Below the pieces are notes generated by a model that was given only the letters and a program-made list of their open reading frames with translations, made no database searches and was not told the origin of the DNA. Positions 1 to 6,763 of a stretch of 31,074 bases of DNA are shown one piece after another (the stretch's first letter is position 1; each line of letters starts with the position of its first letter). The position numbers and the translations under genes are program-made. Source of the DNA: an uncultured Oscillospiraceae bacterium (GTDB taxonomy: Bacteria > Bacillota > Clostridia > Oscillospirales > Oscillospiraceae); NCBI GenBank assembly GCA_910579485.1, contig CAJTVO010000026.1, forward strand, positions 1 through 31,074, given 5' to 3'.

Positions 1-871
1 CCAGTTTTCCGCAAAGCTCCCCCATCTCATTTTCCGGGTCCAGACAGATCACGGACTTCCCGGATTCCAGCAGGTTGGTGACCAGCAGCTTCAGCAGGAA
101 GCTCTTACCCTGACCGGAGTTGCCCAGAATGAGGACGCTGGCGTTGGTCTTGTCGTCCGCGCGGCGGTCAAGGTCAACGATGACGTTGCTGCCGAATTTG
201 TCCCTGCCGATGTAGAAGCCTTGGGGATCTGTCTTGCCGGAGTAGTTGCTGGGGTAGAGATTCGCCACAGAGGACGCCGGCAGGACCCGCTCGCACTTTG
301 ACCCGAAGGCGTTCCGGCCAGCCGGGTTTGCGGAGAGAAAGCCCTCCCGCTGCTTGAGCAGGAGCCGGTCCGCCTCCAGCCTGGAGCGGATCAGCTCGCC
401 CGTCACCGTGTCCCGCAGGGTGCGCAGCGCCTCCAGACTGTCCGCGGCGAGATCGATATAGACCGCGCAGTGCATCAGCGGCTCCTTGCTGCGGCGCAGG
501 GCCGCAACCATCGCGGCTACGTCCTGGAGGTTGGCTTCCGCCGTGACGCTCTGCTGCATGTTGTTGGTGCTGCCGCGTTCGAATTTGCTGCGATTGGAGG
601 CGTTCTGGATGATCTTCTGCTCCTCCGCCGTCGTGACCCTCCGGAGGCAGATGGATAGGTTCACCCCGCTGCGCTCCCCCAAGTGGCTGAGAAGGGCCAG
701 CTCCTCCGTGGTAGCGGGGTAGCTCCGCAGGGCCATGACGCAGTGGTAGGCGCTGCCCAAAATAAAATGATCCGTGTTGAATTTCACCGCTGCCGGAGCG
801 ATCATGTCCAAAAAGTCTTTGGGCAGAGGCTCCGGCGCGGGTCCTGCCTTTTTCGAGGTCCGCTTAGGCAT
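1..871 (-). CDS. VirB4-like conjugal transfer ATPase, 5' part only (runs off left edge)
   Basis: I translated this gene from the minus strand; it stays open to the window edge, so only about the first 290 residues are present. It starts MPKRTSKKAG at an ATG that overlaps the stop of the preceding gene by 8 bases. A Walker A P-loop, GNSGQGKS, lies at residues 250-257 (bases 101-124) and is followed by a strand-like VICLDPENEMGEL segment, as in VirB4/TraC-type ATPases. These hexameric ATPases power substrate transfer and pilus assembly at the inner face of the mating channel. The N-terminal region before the P-loop is shorter than in single-chain VirB4 proteins, which fits the idea that part of the N-terminal domain is encoded by the preceding gene. 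Walker B and the rest of the motor lie outside the window. Family assignment is confident; the exact subfamily (CD1110-like in Clostridia elements) is from memory. Confidence 0.9.
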   Translation of the reverse strand, partial: MPKRTSKKAGPAPEPLPKDFLDMIAPAAVKFNTDHFILGSAYHCVMALRSYPATTEELALLSHLGERSGVNLSICLRRVTTAEEQKIIQNASNRSKFERGSTNNMQQSVTAEANLQDVAAMVAALRRSKEPLMHCAVYIDLAADSLEALRTLRDTVTGELIRSRLEADRLLLKQREGFLSANPAGRNAFGSKCERVLPASSVANLYPSNYSGKTDPQGFYIGRDKFGSNVIVDLDRRADDKTNASVLILGNSGQGKSFLLKLLVTNLLESGKSVICLDPENEMGELCGKL

Positions 872-1451
872 CCGCGTTCACCCACCTTTCGCCGTCCACA
901 TCTTCAAATACTTCCGTCGTCATGTCCTGCTGGTAGTAGACCGCCAACAGCCGCATGAGGTCCTGCCGCCCTGCCTGCCGCACCCGGAAGCCCTGGTCTC
1001 GGATATTTTTCTCCAATCGGGTCACCTGGCTGCGGGCGTTCTCCTCCTTCTGGCGGTCCAGCTCAAAGGCCAGGGCGAACTCCCGCGCGGAGGCGGTCCC
1101 GGCCTGGATGCTGTCCAGGTGGGCGGCGTCCTGCCGCAGCAGCTCCCGCAAGGCGGGGTTCGTCTCCTGCTCCATCCGCCGGCGGTACCAGTCCTTGTTG
1201 CTCTGGAAGGATTCACGGGAATCCAGCGCCAGCAGCCGGACGGACTCCACGCCCCGCAGGAGGTTGGTCAGGGCTACGATCTTCCCCCGGACGCCCTCTG
1301 AGGAGAGGACGGAGAGATTGTCCGGCTGGATAAGGAAAAAGACCAGCTCACTGCGGCCTGCCTTCAGGCCGTTTTCCGTGAACTGGTCGATCCCCATGAG
1401 CTGCCGCGTGGACAGCAGCCGCTTCTGTTCCTTCTTCTGTTTTCTATTCAC
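864..1451 (-). CDS. Conjugal transfer protein, possible separate N-terminal domain of VirB4
   Basis: A 195-residue soluble protein between PrgI and VirB4. The start chosen is GTG at 1451, inside the sequence GGCGTGAATAG, so it overlaps the PrgI stop codon and has GGAGG just upstream; an ATG at 1505 would overlap PrgI by 62 bases and adds an unlikely Ser/Cys-rich leader. The chain begins basic (MNRKQKKEQKR), then has alternating strand and helix segments including ELVFFLIQPDNLSVLS, a coiled-coil-prone stretch rich in Arg/Glu/Gln (about residues 75-150) and a C-terminal LLAVYYQQDMTTE. This resembles the region that precedes the ATPase core in VirB4/TraC-like proteins, so I infer a two-chain VirB4. 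It could instead be an independent T4SS scaffold protein. It overlaps VirB4 by 8 bases, so the two are translationally coupled. Confidence 0.7.
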   Translation of the reverse strand: MNRKQKKEQKRLLSTRQLMGIDQFTENGLKAGRSELVFFLIQPDNLSVLSSEGVRGKIVALTNLLRGVESVRLLALDSRESFQSNKDWYRRRMEQETNPALRELLRQDAAHLDSIQAGTASAREFALAFELDRQKEENARSQVTRLEKNIRDQGFRVRQAGRQDLMRLLAVYYQQDMTTEVFEDVDGERWVNADA

Positions 1452-1713
1452 GCCGCTCCCTCCATTCGTAGAACTGCTGGTGCAGGAACAGGAAAGAGAC
1501 CGCATTTCGGAGGAAATCCAGGATACTGGCGTCCTCCATACGGATGCTGAGAAAAGCGTACAGCACCGTCAGCACCAGCGGCAGCAGGAAGCCGAAGGAA
1601 GCCAGCGCCAGGACAGAGAGCAAAAGCCCAATGCCCACCACCGCCAGGTCCTTCAGTTCCCACAGCCACAGTGTCGGCTTCGCGGTCAGGTTGTCGGGAT
1701 AGATAAAAATCAA
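1444..1713 (-). CDS. PrgI family T4SS inner-membrane protein
   Basis: A small protein of 89 residues if started at TTG 1713, which has GGAGGTGG just upstream; a GTG at 1725 would give 93 residues but sits on top of that Shine-Dalgarno sequence. The chain begins LIFIYPDNLTAK and has two adjacent hydrophobic segments (about residues 25-53) followed by the C-terminal signature FLFLHQQFYEWRERRE, which I associate with PrgI-family mobile-element proteins. PrgI is the small VirB3-like membrane partner of the VirB4 ATPase, and its position directly before VirB4 agrees with that. It ends in an overlap with the next gene and begins 12 bases after the SLOG gene, so the three form one operon. Confidence 0.85.
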   Translation of the reverse strand: MIFIYPDNLTAKPTLWLWELKDLAVVGIGLLLSVLALASFGFLLPLVLTVLYAFLSIRMEDASILDFLRNAVSFLFLHQQFYEWRERRE

Positions 1714-1725
1714 AACCACCTCCAC

Positions 1726-2061
1726 TTATTTGCCGGGCATATAAATCTTTACAGGTATATTCCGTTTTTTGCAGTTATCGATCACATATTTTGTTCCACG
1801 GGACGCCCCATCCCAGAAGGCCAGGACCAGGTCCGCGTTTTCAATGATCGTAATGTTGCGTTTCAAAGGAGCGGTCCGTCCGTACCTGGCGTACTCCGGA
1901 AGGTACTCCGTCAGCTTCAGCCCATGTTGCAGCGCATAAGCTTTTGCGCTGGCGTCTACTCCTCTTGCCCCTCCGGAAATGATCTCGGTCGTCTCCTCCG
2001 GAAGATAGTCTTCCAGGTCATCCACCAGCAGCCCTCTTGAGCCGATCACAGCCACTCGCAT
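1726..2061 (-). CDS. SLOG (YpsA/DUF2493-like) nucleotide-binding protein
   Basis: A 111-residue Rossmann-like protein beginning MRVAVIGSRG. The ATG at 2061 has GAGGAG upstream; the longer reading frame to 2217 runs through the AT-rich promoter region and the divergent gene and is rejected. Diagnostic motifs are GSRG (residues 7-10), SGGARGVD (about 29-36) and WDGASRGTKYVI (about 83-94), the pattern of small stand-alone SLOG domains that bind nucleotides or nucleotide-derived ligands. The ligand is not predictable here. It is the first gene of the run SLOG-PrgI-VirB4 and is divergent from a ribbon-helix-helix gene, so it could link nucleotide sensing to expression or activity of the transfer system; that is inference. 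Confidence 0.85.
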   Translation of the reverse strand: MRVAVIGSRGLLVDDLEDYLPEETTEIISGGARGVDASAKAYALQHGLKLTEYLPEYARYGRTAPLKRNITIIENADLVLAFWDGASRGTKYVIDNCKKRNIPVKIYMPGK

Positions 2062-2167
2062 ACTCTCTCTCCTCAAATTTATTAGATGTATAGTATAGCT
2101 ATATCTGAATTGTACCACACTCCGGATATAAAATAAACATATAATATATCTAAAATGAGGTGATGGT
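2062..2167. promoter_or_regulatory. AT-rich divergent promoter/operator region
   Basis: This is the most AT-rich stretch in the window and separates two divergently transcribed genes. On the minus strand, TGGTACAAT (2109-2117) looks like an extended -10 element placed to transcribe the SLOG-PrgI-VirB4 genes. On the plus strand, TATAAT at 2140-2145 is a candidate -10 for the RHH gene, but I see no good -35. A 10-base palindrome, TATAGCTATA, lies at 2094-2103 just downstream of the minus-strand -10 and could be an operator for the adjacent RHH protein. Confidence 0.45.
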
Positions 2168-2371
2168 ATGTCCGTCAAAAGCATTTCATTTCGAATGGAG
2201 GAGGAAATGCTGGACAAGCTCGGTTATGTTGCGGAGTATGAGGGACGTTCTGTGAACAGCCATGTACTGGTTTTGATCCGGCAGAATATCAAAATGTTTG
2301 AGGCAGAACATGGGATCATTGAGGGAACGATCCCTCCGTATGACAATGTAAAATCGCCAAGGAAGGGCTGA
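2168..2371 (+). CDS. Small ribbon-helix-helix (Arc-like) DNA-binding protein
   Basis: A 67-residue protein with start context GAGGTGATGGTATG. The sequence MSVKSISFRMEEEMLDKL, then YEGRSVNSHVLVLIRQNI, fits the Arc/CopG plan: an N-terminal strand (KSISFRM), helix A (EEEMLDKLGYVAEYEG), the turn RSVNS and helix B. Such proteins bind as dimers through the paired beta strand. It is divergent from the SLOG/PrgI/VirB4 genes with an AT-rich palindromic spacer, so it is a natural candidate to autoregulate and to control the transfer operon. The C-terminal tail (IIEGTIPPYDNVKSPRKG) is probably disordered. It is convergent with the next gene and is followed at once by a hairpin. Confidence 0.75.
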   Translation: MSVKSISFRMEEEMLDKLGYVAEYEGRSVNSHVLVLIRQNIKMFEAEHGIIEGTIPPYDNVKSPRKG

Positions 2372-2375
2372 AACG

Positions 2376-2405
2376 GGAAGGAGACGGCATCGCCGTCCCC
2401 TTTCC
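2376..2405. terminator. Hairpin between convergent genes
   Basis: A stem of GGAAGG-a-GACGGC with loop ATC and the complement GCCGTC-c-CCTTTCC, with one mismatch and one bulge. It starts four bases after the stop of the plus-strand RHH gene and ends just before the stop of the minus-strand gene at 2407. There is no clear T-run on either side, so it could be a bidirectional terminator of modest strength. Confidence 0.5.
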
Positions 2406-2406
2406 G

Positions 2407-2694
2407 CTATTCCGGGATGCCGATGGCGGCCAGCGCCTCCAGGCACCATATCCCGCGCTGCTCCAGAGTTTTCATCAGCATCTGCTCTGCGGGAGTGATC
2501 GCATCCAGCGCGAAGACCCGTCCCAGGGGGTGCATCCTGATCCCCAGCTCCGGGCAGTCCAGGAACATCTCGCCGGGATGGTGGATGTGCGGGTGGATGC
2601 TGGCTTTGCCCCAGTGGGGGATGTCAGCCTTATAGCTCACGCTGAGGACCGTTCCCTTCTGATCCTTCTGGGGCGTGTCATCCCACGTCAGCAT
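2407..2694 (-). CDS. Hypothetical protein, 95 aa
   Basis: Starts MLTWDDTPQKDQK at 2694 with GGAGGAGGAAGATC ahead of the ATG; the longer frame to 2811 would run far back into the preceding gene and is Arg/Ser-rich noise. I do not recognise a family. It is a small soluble protein with a His-rich centre (HPHIHHPGEM) and a helical C-terminus (TPAEQMLMKTLEQRGIWCLEALAAIGIPE). The clustered His residues could bind a metal, but there is no conserved signature to support that. It overlaps the end of the preceding gene by 17 bases, so the two are probably co-translated. Confidence 0.65.
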   Translation of the reverse strand: MLTWDDTPQKDQKGTVLSVSYKADIPHWGKASIHPHIHHPGEMFLDCPELGIRMHPLGRVFALDAITPAEQMLMKTLEQRGIWCLEALAAIGIPE

Positions 2695-3028
2695 GATCTT
2701 CCTCCTCCTGGTCTTCCTCTGCCTGCTGTTCAGCCGCCTCCAGCGCCCGCTCGATGAGGCCGATGACGAAGTCCTTCTGACTGAGCTTCCTGCCGGTGCG
2801 CTGCTTCTCACGCTCCAGATGGTCCTTGATGCGGTTAAAAAGCTCCTCGGGGATCTGGAAGGCTAGTGTCTTGGTAAATTCCATAGTTTTGTCTCCTTTT
2901 TGATAATGATCTGTGAGTAATTGCGTGATATACACGCTCAGTGACTGACCTGATCTCTCCTGTTCCTCCCGCACCCTGGCGTGAAGGGAGAGGGGGATCA
3001 TAGCACACAGGTTCTTTTGCGGTTCCAT
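2678..3028 (-). CDS. Tandem ribbon-helix-helix-like protein with two possible starts
   Basis: A 116-residue protein with two RHH-like halves. Residues 6-43 read NLCAMIPLSLHARVREEQ then a QSLSVYITQLL helix. Residues 49-97 read MEFTKTLAFQIPEELFNRI then LSQKDFVIGLIERALEAAE. Each has a short strand followed by two helices, as in Arc/MetJ-type domains. The tail is strongly acidic (EEDQEEEDHADVG). The first ATG (3028) has AAAGGAGAGAAG upstream; the second half also begins with an ATG (2884) preceded by AAAAAGGAGACAAAACT, so a 68-residue single-domain product may be made too. A tandem RHH could act as a pseudo-dimer. DNA binding is inferred from fold pattern only. Confidence 0.65.
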   Translation of the reverse strand: MEPQKNLCAMIPLSLHARVREEQERSGQSLSVYITQLLTDHYQKGDKTMEFTKTLAFQIPEELFNRIKDHLEREKQRTGRKLSQKDFVIGLIERALEAAEQQAEEDQEEEDHADVG

Positions 3029-3172
3029 TTGGCTTCTCTCCTTTCCCGATCTGCAAGGCCAAGTATACCGTCAACCGCACCGCAAAGCTATTACCAAACC
3101 CAACGAAGATAACGCAGAAAACGAAGCAGAACCAACAACGATCCCCATGTAAAGCGAAAGGCGGTCATAGAC

Positions 3173-4117
3173 GTGCTGATCAACAGTTTCCTCCTGTCTC
3201 TGAATGCTGTCATCTCCATCTTCACCACGATGGCGGTGGGCTATGGCGCCAAACGCATGCTCCATCTGGAGAAAGCGGCCATCGGGCGCTTCAATACCAT
3301 GGTGTTCTACACACTTCTGCCGCTGATGCTGTTTTACAACATATACAGTTCCAACCTTCGTGGAGGCGCCGGCCTCCAGAGTCTGGCGCTGGCTCTGTCG
3401 GTGCTGCTGGTGCTGTTTCTGCTCACCTGGGCCTTCATCAAGCGGGTGGAACCTATGAACAGCCGCCGGGGAGTGATGATCCAGGCGTCCTTCCGCAGTA
3501 ACTTCCTGCTTTTGGGGATGCCTCTGATCCAGGAGCTGTGTCCCGGCGCGGACCTTGCCGTCGTTTCCATCATGCTGGCCATCGTGGTCCCATGCTACAA
3601 CGCCCTTGCCGTCGTTACTCTGGAAACCTTCAGCCGGAAGCATATCAATATCCGCCATATCCTGCTGGGCATTGCGAAGAATCCTCTGATCGTCGCCTCG
3701 GTGGCTGGCCTGCTGGCGAATCTCTCCGGACTGCGCCTGCCGGATTGTCTGGAAAACCCCATTTCACAGCTGGGAGCGTCTGCCTCTCCGGTGGCCCTGC
3801 TCCTGCTGGGGGCACAGTTCGAGTTCCAGGATGTGCGGCTCCACCGGCGAAACCTTGCAATTTGCACAGCCCTCCGGCTGTTGGTATATCCTGGCGCGGC
3901 CCTGTCACTGGCGGCGTTATCCGGCCTGCGGGGGCCTGAGTTTGCGGCGTTGATCTCCATGTTCGCCACTCCAACGGCAGTGTCCTCTTTCAGCATGGCG
4001 GCGCAGATGGGCGGCGATCCGGAGCTTGCCGCCAGCGCGGTGACGGTGACCACGCTGTTGTCCGCTGCCACCATGTTTCTCTGGATATTCCTCTTCAAGT
4101 CTCTGGGGATGTTTTGA
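3173..4117 (+). CDS. AEC (auxin efflux carrier) family transporter
   Basis: A 314-residue integral membrane protein of the AEC/PIN-like family of secondary carriers. It has about ten hydrophobic segments, arranged as two groups of five around a polar centre (HINIRHIL, about residue 160), the usual size and plan for bacterial AEC permeases. Typical features are the N-terminal GYGAKRM and FNTMVFYTLLPLMLFYNI, the central KNPLIVASVAGLLANL, and the C-terminal FATPTAVSSFSMAAQMGG. These carriers export or import organic acids such as malate or malonate; the substrate is not predictable. The start is GTG with AAAGGCGG upstream. It lies on the strand opposite to the T4SS genes and ends 23 bases inside the convergent methyltransferase gene, so it is metabolic cargo rather than part of transfer. 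Confidence 0.85.
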   Translation: MLINSFLLSLNAVISIFTTMAVGYGAKRMLHLEKAAIGRFNTMVFYTLLPLMLFYNIYSSNLRGGAGLQSLALALSVLLVLFLLTWAFIKRVEPMNSRRGVMIQASFRSNFLLLGMPLIQELCPGADLAVVSIMLAIVVPCYNALAVVTLETFSRKHINIRHILLGIAKNPLIVASVAGLLANLSGLRLPDCLENPISQLGASASPVALLLLGAQFEFQDVRLHRRNLAICTALRLLVYPGAALSLAALSGLRGPEFAALISMFATPTAVSSFSMAAQMGGDPELAASAVTVTTLLSAATMFLWIFLFKSLGMF

Positions 4118-5582
4118 TTTGAAATTCAGCCCGCAGGACCAGCGCCACACCCTGCAGCAGATACTCTACGCAGGGTATCGCCACGGAATTGCCCAGCGCC
4201 TTGTATCTGGCGGAGTCGGACGCGCCGGGAAGGTCCGTCCAGCCGGGAGGATACCCCTGGAGAAGTTCGCACTCTAACGGCGTCAGTCTGCGGATGAGCT
4301 GGATGGCGGGACCGTCACCGCTCGTATGAAGGACGAGGTCGGTGGCGTCCTTGTGCTGGCGGGCGCTTTCGGTGGAAACTGTATCGGACTCCTTAAACTC
4401 GTCCACTCTCTGCCTTGCGAAGACCGTTCTGCACTCCGCAGACCGTTGCAGCGCAATGGGGAGATTGTTGCCCCCAGTGCCGCTCCTTGCAGATAGCGTC
4501 GGTGCGATCTCGTGAGGTCCGGTGTACCGCGCATCGATCCCATGATTCTCAAACAGGACCGCCGGCTGATGCCCATGTTCCTGGGCCCGAAGGGTACCGG
4601 TCATTTCCTCTGAGCAGTCCATGACGCTGCCTCCCTGGTCGTTCAGACACAGAACGGAGGGCATCATGCCGCCGCCCTGGCTGCCTTTCAGCGTGGGAGA
4701 TACTTCCTCCTGATAGCCGATGCTTCCGGCCTTGCTTCCCGCGCCGGCGGAGAAGGCGGCGGTATAGACGAGGCCGCCCGGATTTCTTCCGCCTCCGCCA
4801 TCCGAACCGGCCAGAGTGGGCGCGGTGCCTTCCGGCATAAAGACACGGGTCCTCTGCGTATCCCAGGGGTTCATGCAGCTGGCGACAAACGTCTGCTGCT
4901 TCATCCCCGGCTGCACGCCCAACGCGCCGGCTACATCGTGGAGATCCCGTACTTCATCCCGCTGATTGGCAGCAAAGGCCATCTGCCGGCTGGCAGGGAC
5001 GTCCGCGTCAGGCTGCGTCACGAACGTCTGCATCTGCATATTTTGCGTCCGCATCAGGGCTCCTGCGATGACGCCCAGGTTGATGGTCTCCTCCCGCTGG
5101 TTGATATGGAACGCCAGCGGCGGCGCCGGGCAGACGTCAAGGGATGGGGGGATGATCCCCGCCTGGAGCTTCAATGCCAGCTCCAGCTCGGGAGGCAGCG
5201 GCTTGCCCCGCTCTTTCGCGCGCCGCAGGATACCCAGGCAGGCAGTCCTGCTCAAATAGTATTTGGATGGGACTGTAACCTGCAAGATCTGTGACAGCGA
5301 AGCATCTACGGCGCCTTTGGGGCACTCCGAAGTATTCAGCGGACCACGTTGCCCAAGCCACGCAGGATCGTACTCCCAGTACGGCCCCAGCATATTCCCA
5401 GCGCCCGGACGCAGGTCTAACAACATCAAGGTATGGTTCTTCGATCCGAATGAACGCCTCGATGACCTCGCGGAAGTCCGCGCCGGGCGCTGCTCCGCTG
5501 CTGTAGACTCCGGGCACATTTTCCCACAGACAGAATCGGGGCCGAACATCGACCCCTGACCTGCCAGCTCTTTTGTCTGCAT
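4095..5582 (-). CDS. C-terminal part of a phage/ICE-type cytosine-5 methyltransferase, own start
   Basis: A 495-residue frame starting at ATG 5582 with a strong AAAGGAGATGAGAG ribosome site. Residues 107-122 read KYYLSRTACLGILRRA, followed by ERGKPLPPEL, a block I recall from phage-type cytosine methyltransferases. A long low-conservation region follows with repeated APTLxxxxGxGGxN elements (for example IAPTLSARSGTGGNN), probably the target-recognition part. The end carries LTPLECELLQGYPPGW (433-448) and KALGNSVAIP (461-470), the C5-methyltransferase motif IX-X region that packs against the N-terminal catalytic half. The catalytic PCQ is absent from this chain; it lies in the separate frame upstream. 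The first 446 bases also code in another frame for motifs VI-VIII. This could be a separate subunit of a split enzyme, or half of a broken gene. Confidence 0.7.
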   Translation of the reverse strand: MQTKELAGQGSMFGPDSVCGKMCPESTAAEQRPARTSARSSRRSFGSKNHTLMLLDLRPGAGNMLGPYWEYDPAWLGQRGPLNTSECPKGAVDASLSQILQVTVPSKYYLSRTACLGILRRAKERGKPLPPELELALKLQAGIIPPSLDVCPAPPLAFHINQREETINLGVIAGALMRTQNMQMQTFVTQPDADVPASRQMAFAANQRDEVRDLHDVAGALGVQPGMKQQTFVASCMNPWDTQRTRVFMPEGTAPTLAGSDGGGGRNPGGLVYTAAFSAGAGSKAGSIGYQEEVSPTLKGSQGGGMMPSVLCLNDQGGSVMDCSEEMTGTLRAQEHGHQPAVLFENHGIDARYTGPHEIAPTLSARSGTGGNNLPIALQRSAECRTVFARQRVDEFKESDTVSTESARQHKDATDLVLHTSGDGPAIQLIRRLTPLECELLQGYPPGWTDLPGASDSARYKALGNSVAIPCVEYLLQGVALVLRAEFQIKTSPET

Positions 5583-5670
5583 CTCTCATCTCCTTTATGA
5601 TCCTGATCTGTTCCATAAACAGGCCGGAGCGTGCGCCGGCCAGCCCGGCTCTCGCTCCGGCCACGCTCAG
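5137..5670 (-). pseudogene. Middle fragment of cytosine-5 methyltransferase (motifs V-VIII) in a shifted frame
   Basis: This frame continues the N-terminal methyltransferase fragment after a one-base shift. It reads LSVAGARAGLAGARSGLFM, then LWENVPG (motif VI, with the catalytic Glu), then VPQRRRRCFAVTDLAG (motif VIII) and ILFEQDCLPGY. The frame ends at 5137 without motifs IX and X. Those motifs are in the overlapping frame that starts at 5582. A start at M(EQIRII), base 5616, is possible but has no obvious ribosome site. I mark it as a fragment because motif IV (PCQ) is in a different frame; if the shift at 5670 is a sequence error, this and the N-terminal piece form one intact chain of about 257 residues. 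Confidence 0.65.
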
Positions 5671-5906
5671 TCCTGGCAGGGGCTCCCCCCGCAGATGATG
5701 TCCACCGGCGGCAGCAGCGCCCCGTTCAGCCTGGTGATGTCCCCCACATGGATCATGCGGGGAAAGCGGAGTTTTGTCACCTGGATGGGGAACGGCTCGA
5801 TCTCGCTGGCCCATACGGGCGTGATCCCGTTCCGGACCGCCGCCAGGGGGAAGCCGCCGATGCCGTCGAAGAGCGATCCCATCGTCAGCTCAGTTCCATG
5901 TTCCAT
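5667..5906 (-). pseudogene. N-terminal fragment of cytosine-5 methyltransferase (motifs I-IV), interrupted after PCQD
   Basis: A 79-residue fragment starting MEHGTELTMGSLFDG at ATG 5906 with GAGGAGGCATCGCA upstream. It contains motif I (SLFDGIGGFPLA, which binds S-adenosylmethionine), motif II-like WASEIEPFP and motif IV GGSPCQD with the catalytic cysteine, and then stops at TGA. One extra C after GAC would restore the expected PCQDLSVAG and join it to the fragment at 5137-5670. The preceding small gene overlaps its start by 22 bases. As it stands it cannot be an active methyltransferase; a real one-base deletion or a sequence error are the simple explanations. Confidence 0.75.
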
Positions 5907-6115
5907 TGCGATGCCTCCTCTTTCTCCAGCGGCTGGACGGTATTGTCGTAGTTCGGTTCGAACGTACACCGCTGGCCATTGAACGCCATGGCCGCCTCCC
6001 TGGCTTCCGTTTCGGAATCGAACGCCAGAGGGCGGCCATATCTGTCGCAACGCCACCGGACGGTCCGGCCCCACGGGGGATCCGGACGGGTGGCGGCTGT
6101 GACGCCATATTTCAT
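5885..6115 (-). CDS. Small hypothetical protein, 76 aa
   Basis: Begins MKYGVTAATRPDPPWG at ATG 6115 with GAGGAGGGCAGACA upstream, 12 bases after the preceding gene, and overlaps the start of the cytosine methyltransferase fragment by 22 bases, so it looks like a genuine gene of the same operon. The composition suggests one small alpha/beta domain: TVRWRCDRYGRPLAFDSE looks like beta strands, and TEAREAAMAFNG is a helix. I do not recognise a family. Frequent co-occurrence with methyltransferases would be the way to give it a role. Confidence 0.6.
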   Translation of the reverse strand: MKYGVTAATRPDPPWGRTVRWRCDRYGRPLAFDSETEAREAAMAFNGQRCTFEPNYDNTVQPLEKEEASQWNMELS

Positions 6116-6127
6116 TGTCTGCCCTCC

Positions 6128-6763
6128 TCACATAGCCATCGTTACAACTTCGGCCGTCTGACCGGCCTGCTCTGAGACCAGAAGCCCCTCAAATCCCATG
6201 CGCTCCAGTACGTTCTTATAGAGCTGATGCTCGAATTGCCGGTATTCCGGGGTGGAGGCATCCACCGCACCCAGCACCGCCTTTTCACAGGCCGTACCCG
6301 GAACGACTTCCCATTCCACCGCGTCAAAGCAGTACGCGGTCAGGTACTTCAGCAGCTCCTGGCCACTTGCGGCCTCGAACATACCACAGGCATCTTCGTA
6401 AGGAAACAGGCCCACTGTGTCCACACCCGTCAGCCGCTCTGCCATACGGTGCAGCGTGAAGCCGTCCGGGTCCAGGCTGCGGGAGAGCGCACCATAAAAT
6501 CGTTTCATTTCCTCTGTGGTGGAGAGCCCGGGGGAGAACTCCTTCAAGGTCAAGGCGGACGAGAGCGCGTCTGCTCTGGCGTATAAGAACCGCATCTGAG
6601 AATCTCTCTCATCCAATTCCCTTCGCAGTCCCTCGCATTCCCGTCCTTTCAACTCCAATACCTGCTCTGCAAGGCTTCGCTCATACTCGGAAACGTCCAG
6701 ACGGGCGCGGAGGTCCTGGCCTTCACAAAAAGCCTGTACCGCAGCACGAACCCTGTCTCTCAT
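6128..6763 (-). CDS. Hypothetical coiled-coil protein, 211 aa, with Met-rich C-terminal tail
   Basis: The start at ATG 6763 gives MRDRVRAAVQAF and forms an ATGA overlap with the stop of the DUF4406 gene; an in-frame ATG lies six bases upstream. Residues about 20-75 form a charged, heptad-like helix (SLAEQVLELKGRECEGLRREL), probably a coiled coil. The second half is globular and mixed, with VEWEVVPGTACEKAVLGAVDA. The last residues are GQTAEVVTMAM, one of the Met-rich tails shared by several proteins of this element. I do not recognise a family. The phage/ICE-style neighbours suggest an accessory rather than an essential transfer gene. Confidence 0.65.
   Translation of the reverse strand: MRDRVRAAVQAFCEGQDLRARLDVSEYERSLAEQVLELKGRECEGLRRELDERDSQMRFLYARADALSSALTLKEFSPGLSTTEEMKRFYGALSRSLDPDGFTLHRMAERLTGVDTVGLFPYEDACGMFEAASGQELLKYLTAYCFDAVEWEVVPGTACEKAVLGAVDASTPEYRQFEHQLYKNVLERMGFEGLLVSEQAGQTAEVVTMAM

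Noticed and set aside
955..2040. Plus-strand open frame of 361 codons across PrgI and the neighbouring T4SS genes
   Set aside because: It is opposite three well-supported overlapping genes (PrgI, the VirB4-associated protein, SLOG) and its translation is Arg/Ser/Gln-rich without any motif.
3029..3172. TTGACG and TATACT sequences between the RHH gene and the permease as a promoter
   Set aside because: The spacing between the boxes is wrong on both strands; no convincing promoter could be assigned.
5660..5690. Programmed -1 frameshift at the PCQD site
   Set aside because: No slippery heptamer is present and I saw no obvious stimulating structure; a one-base deletion or sequence error explains it more simply.
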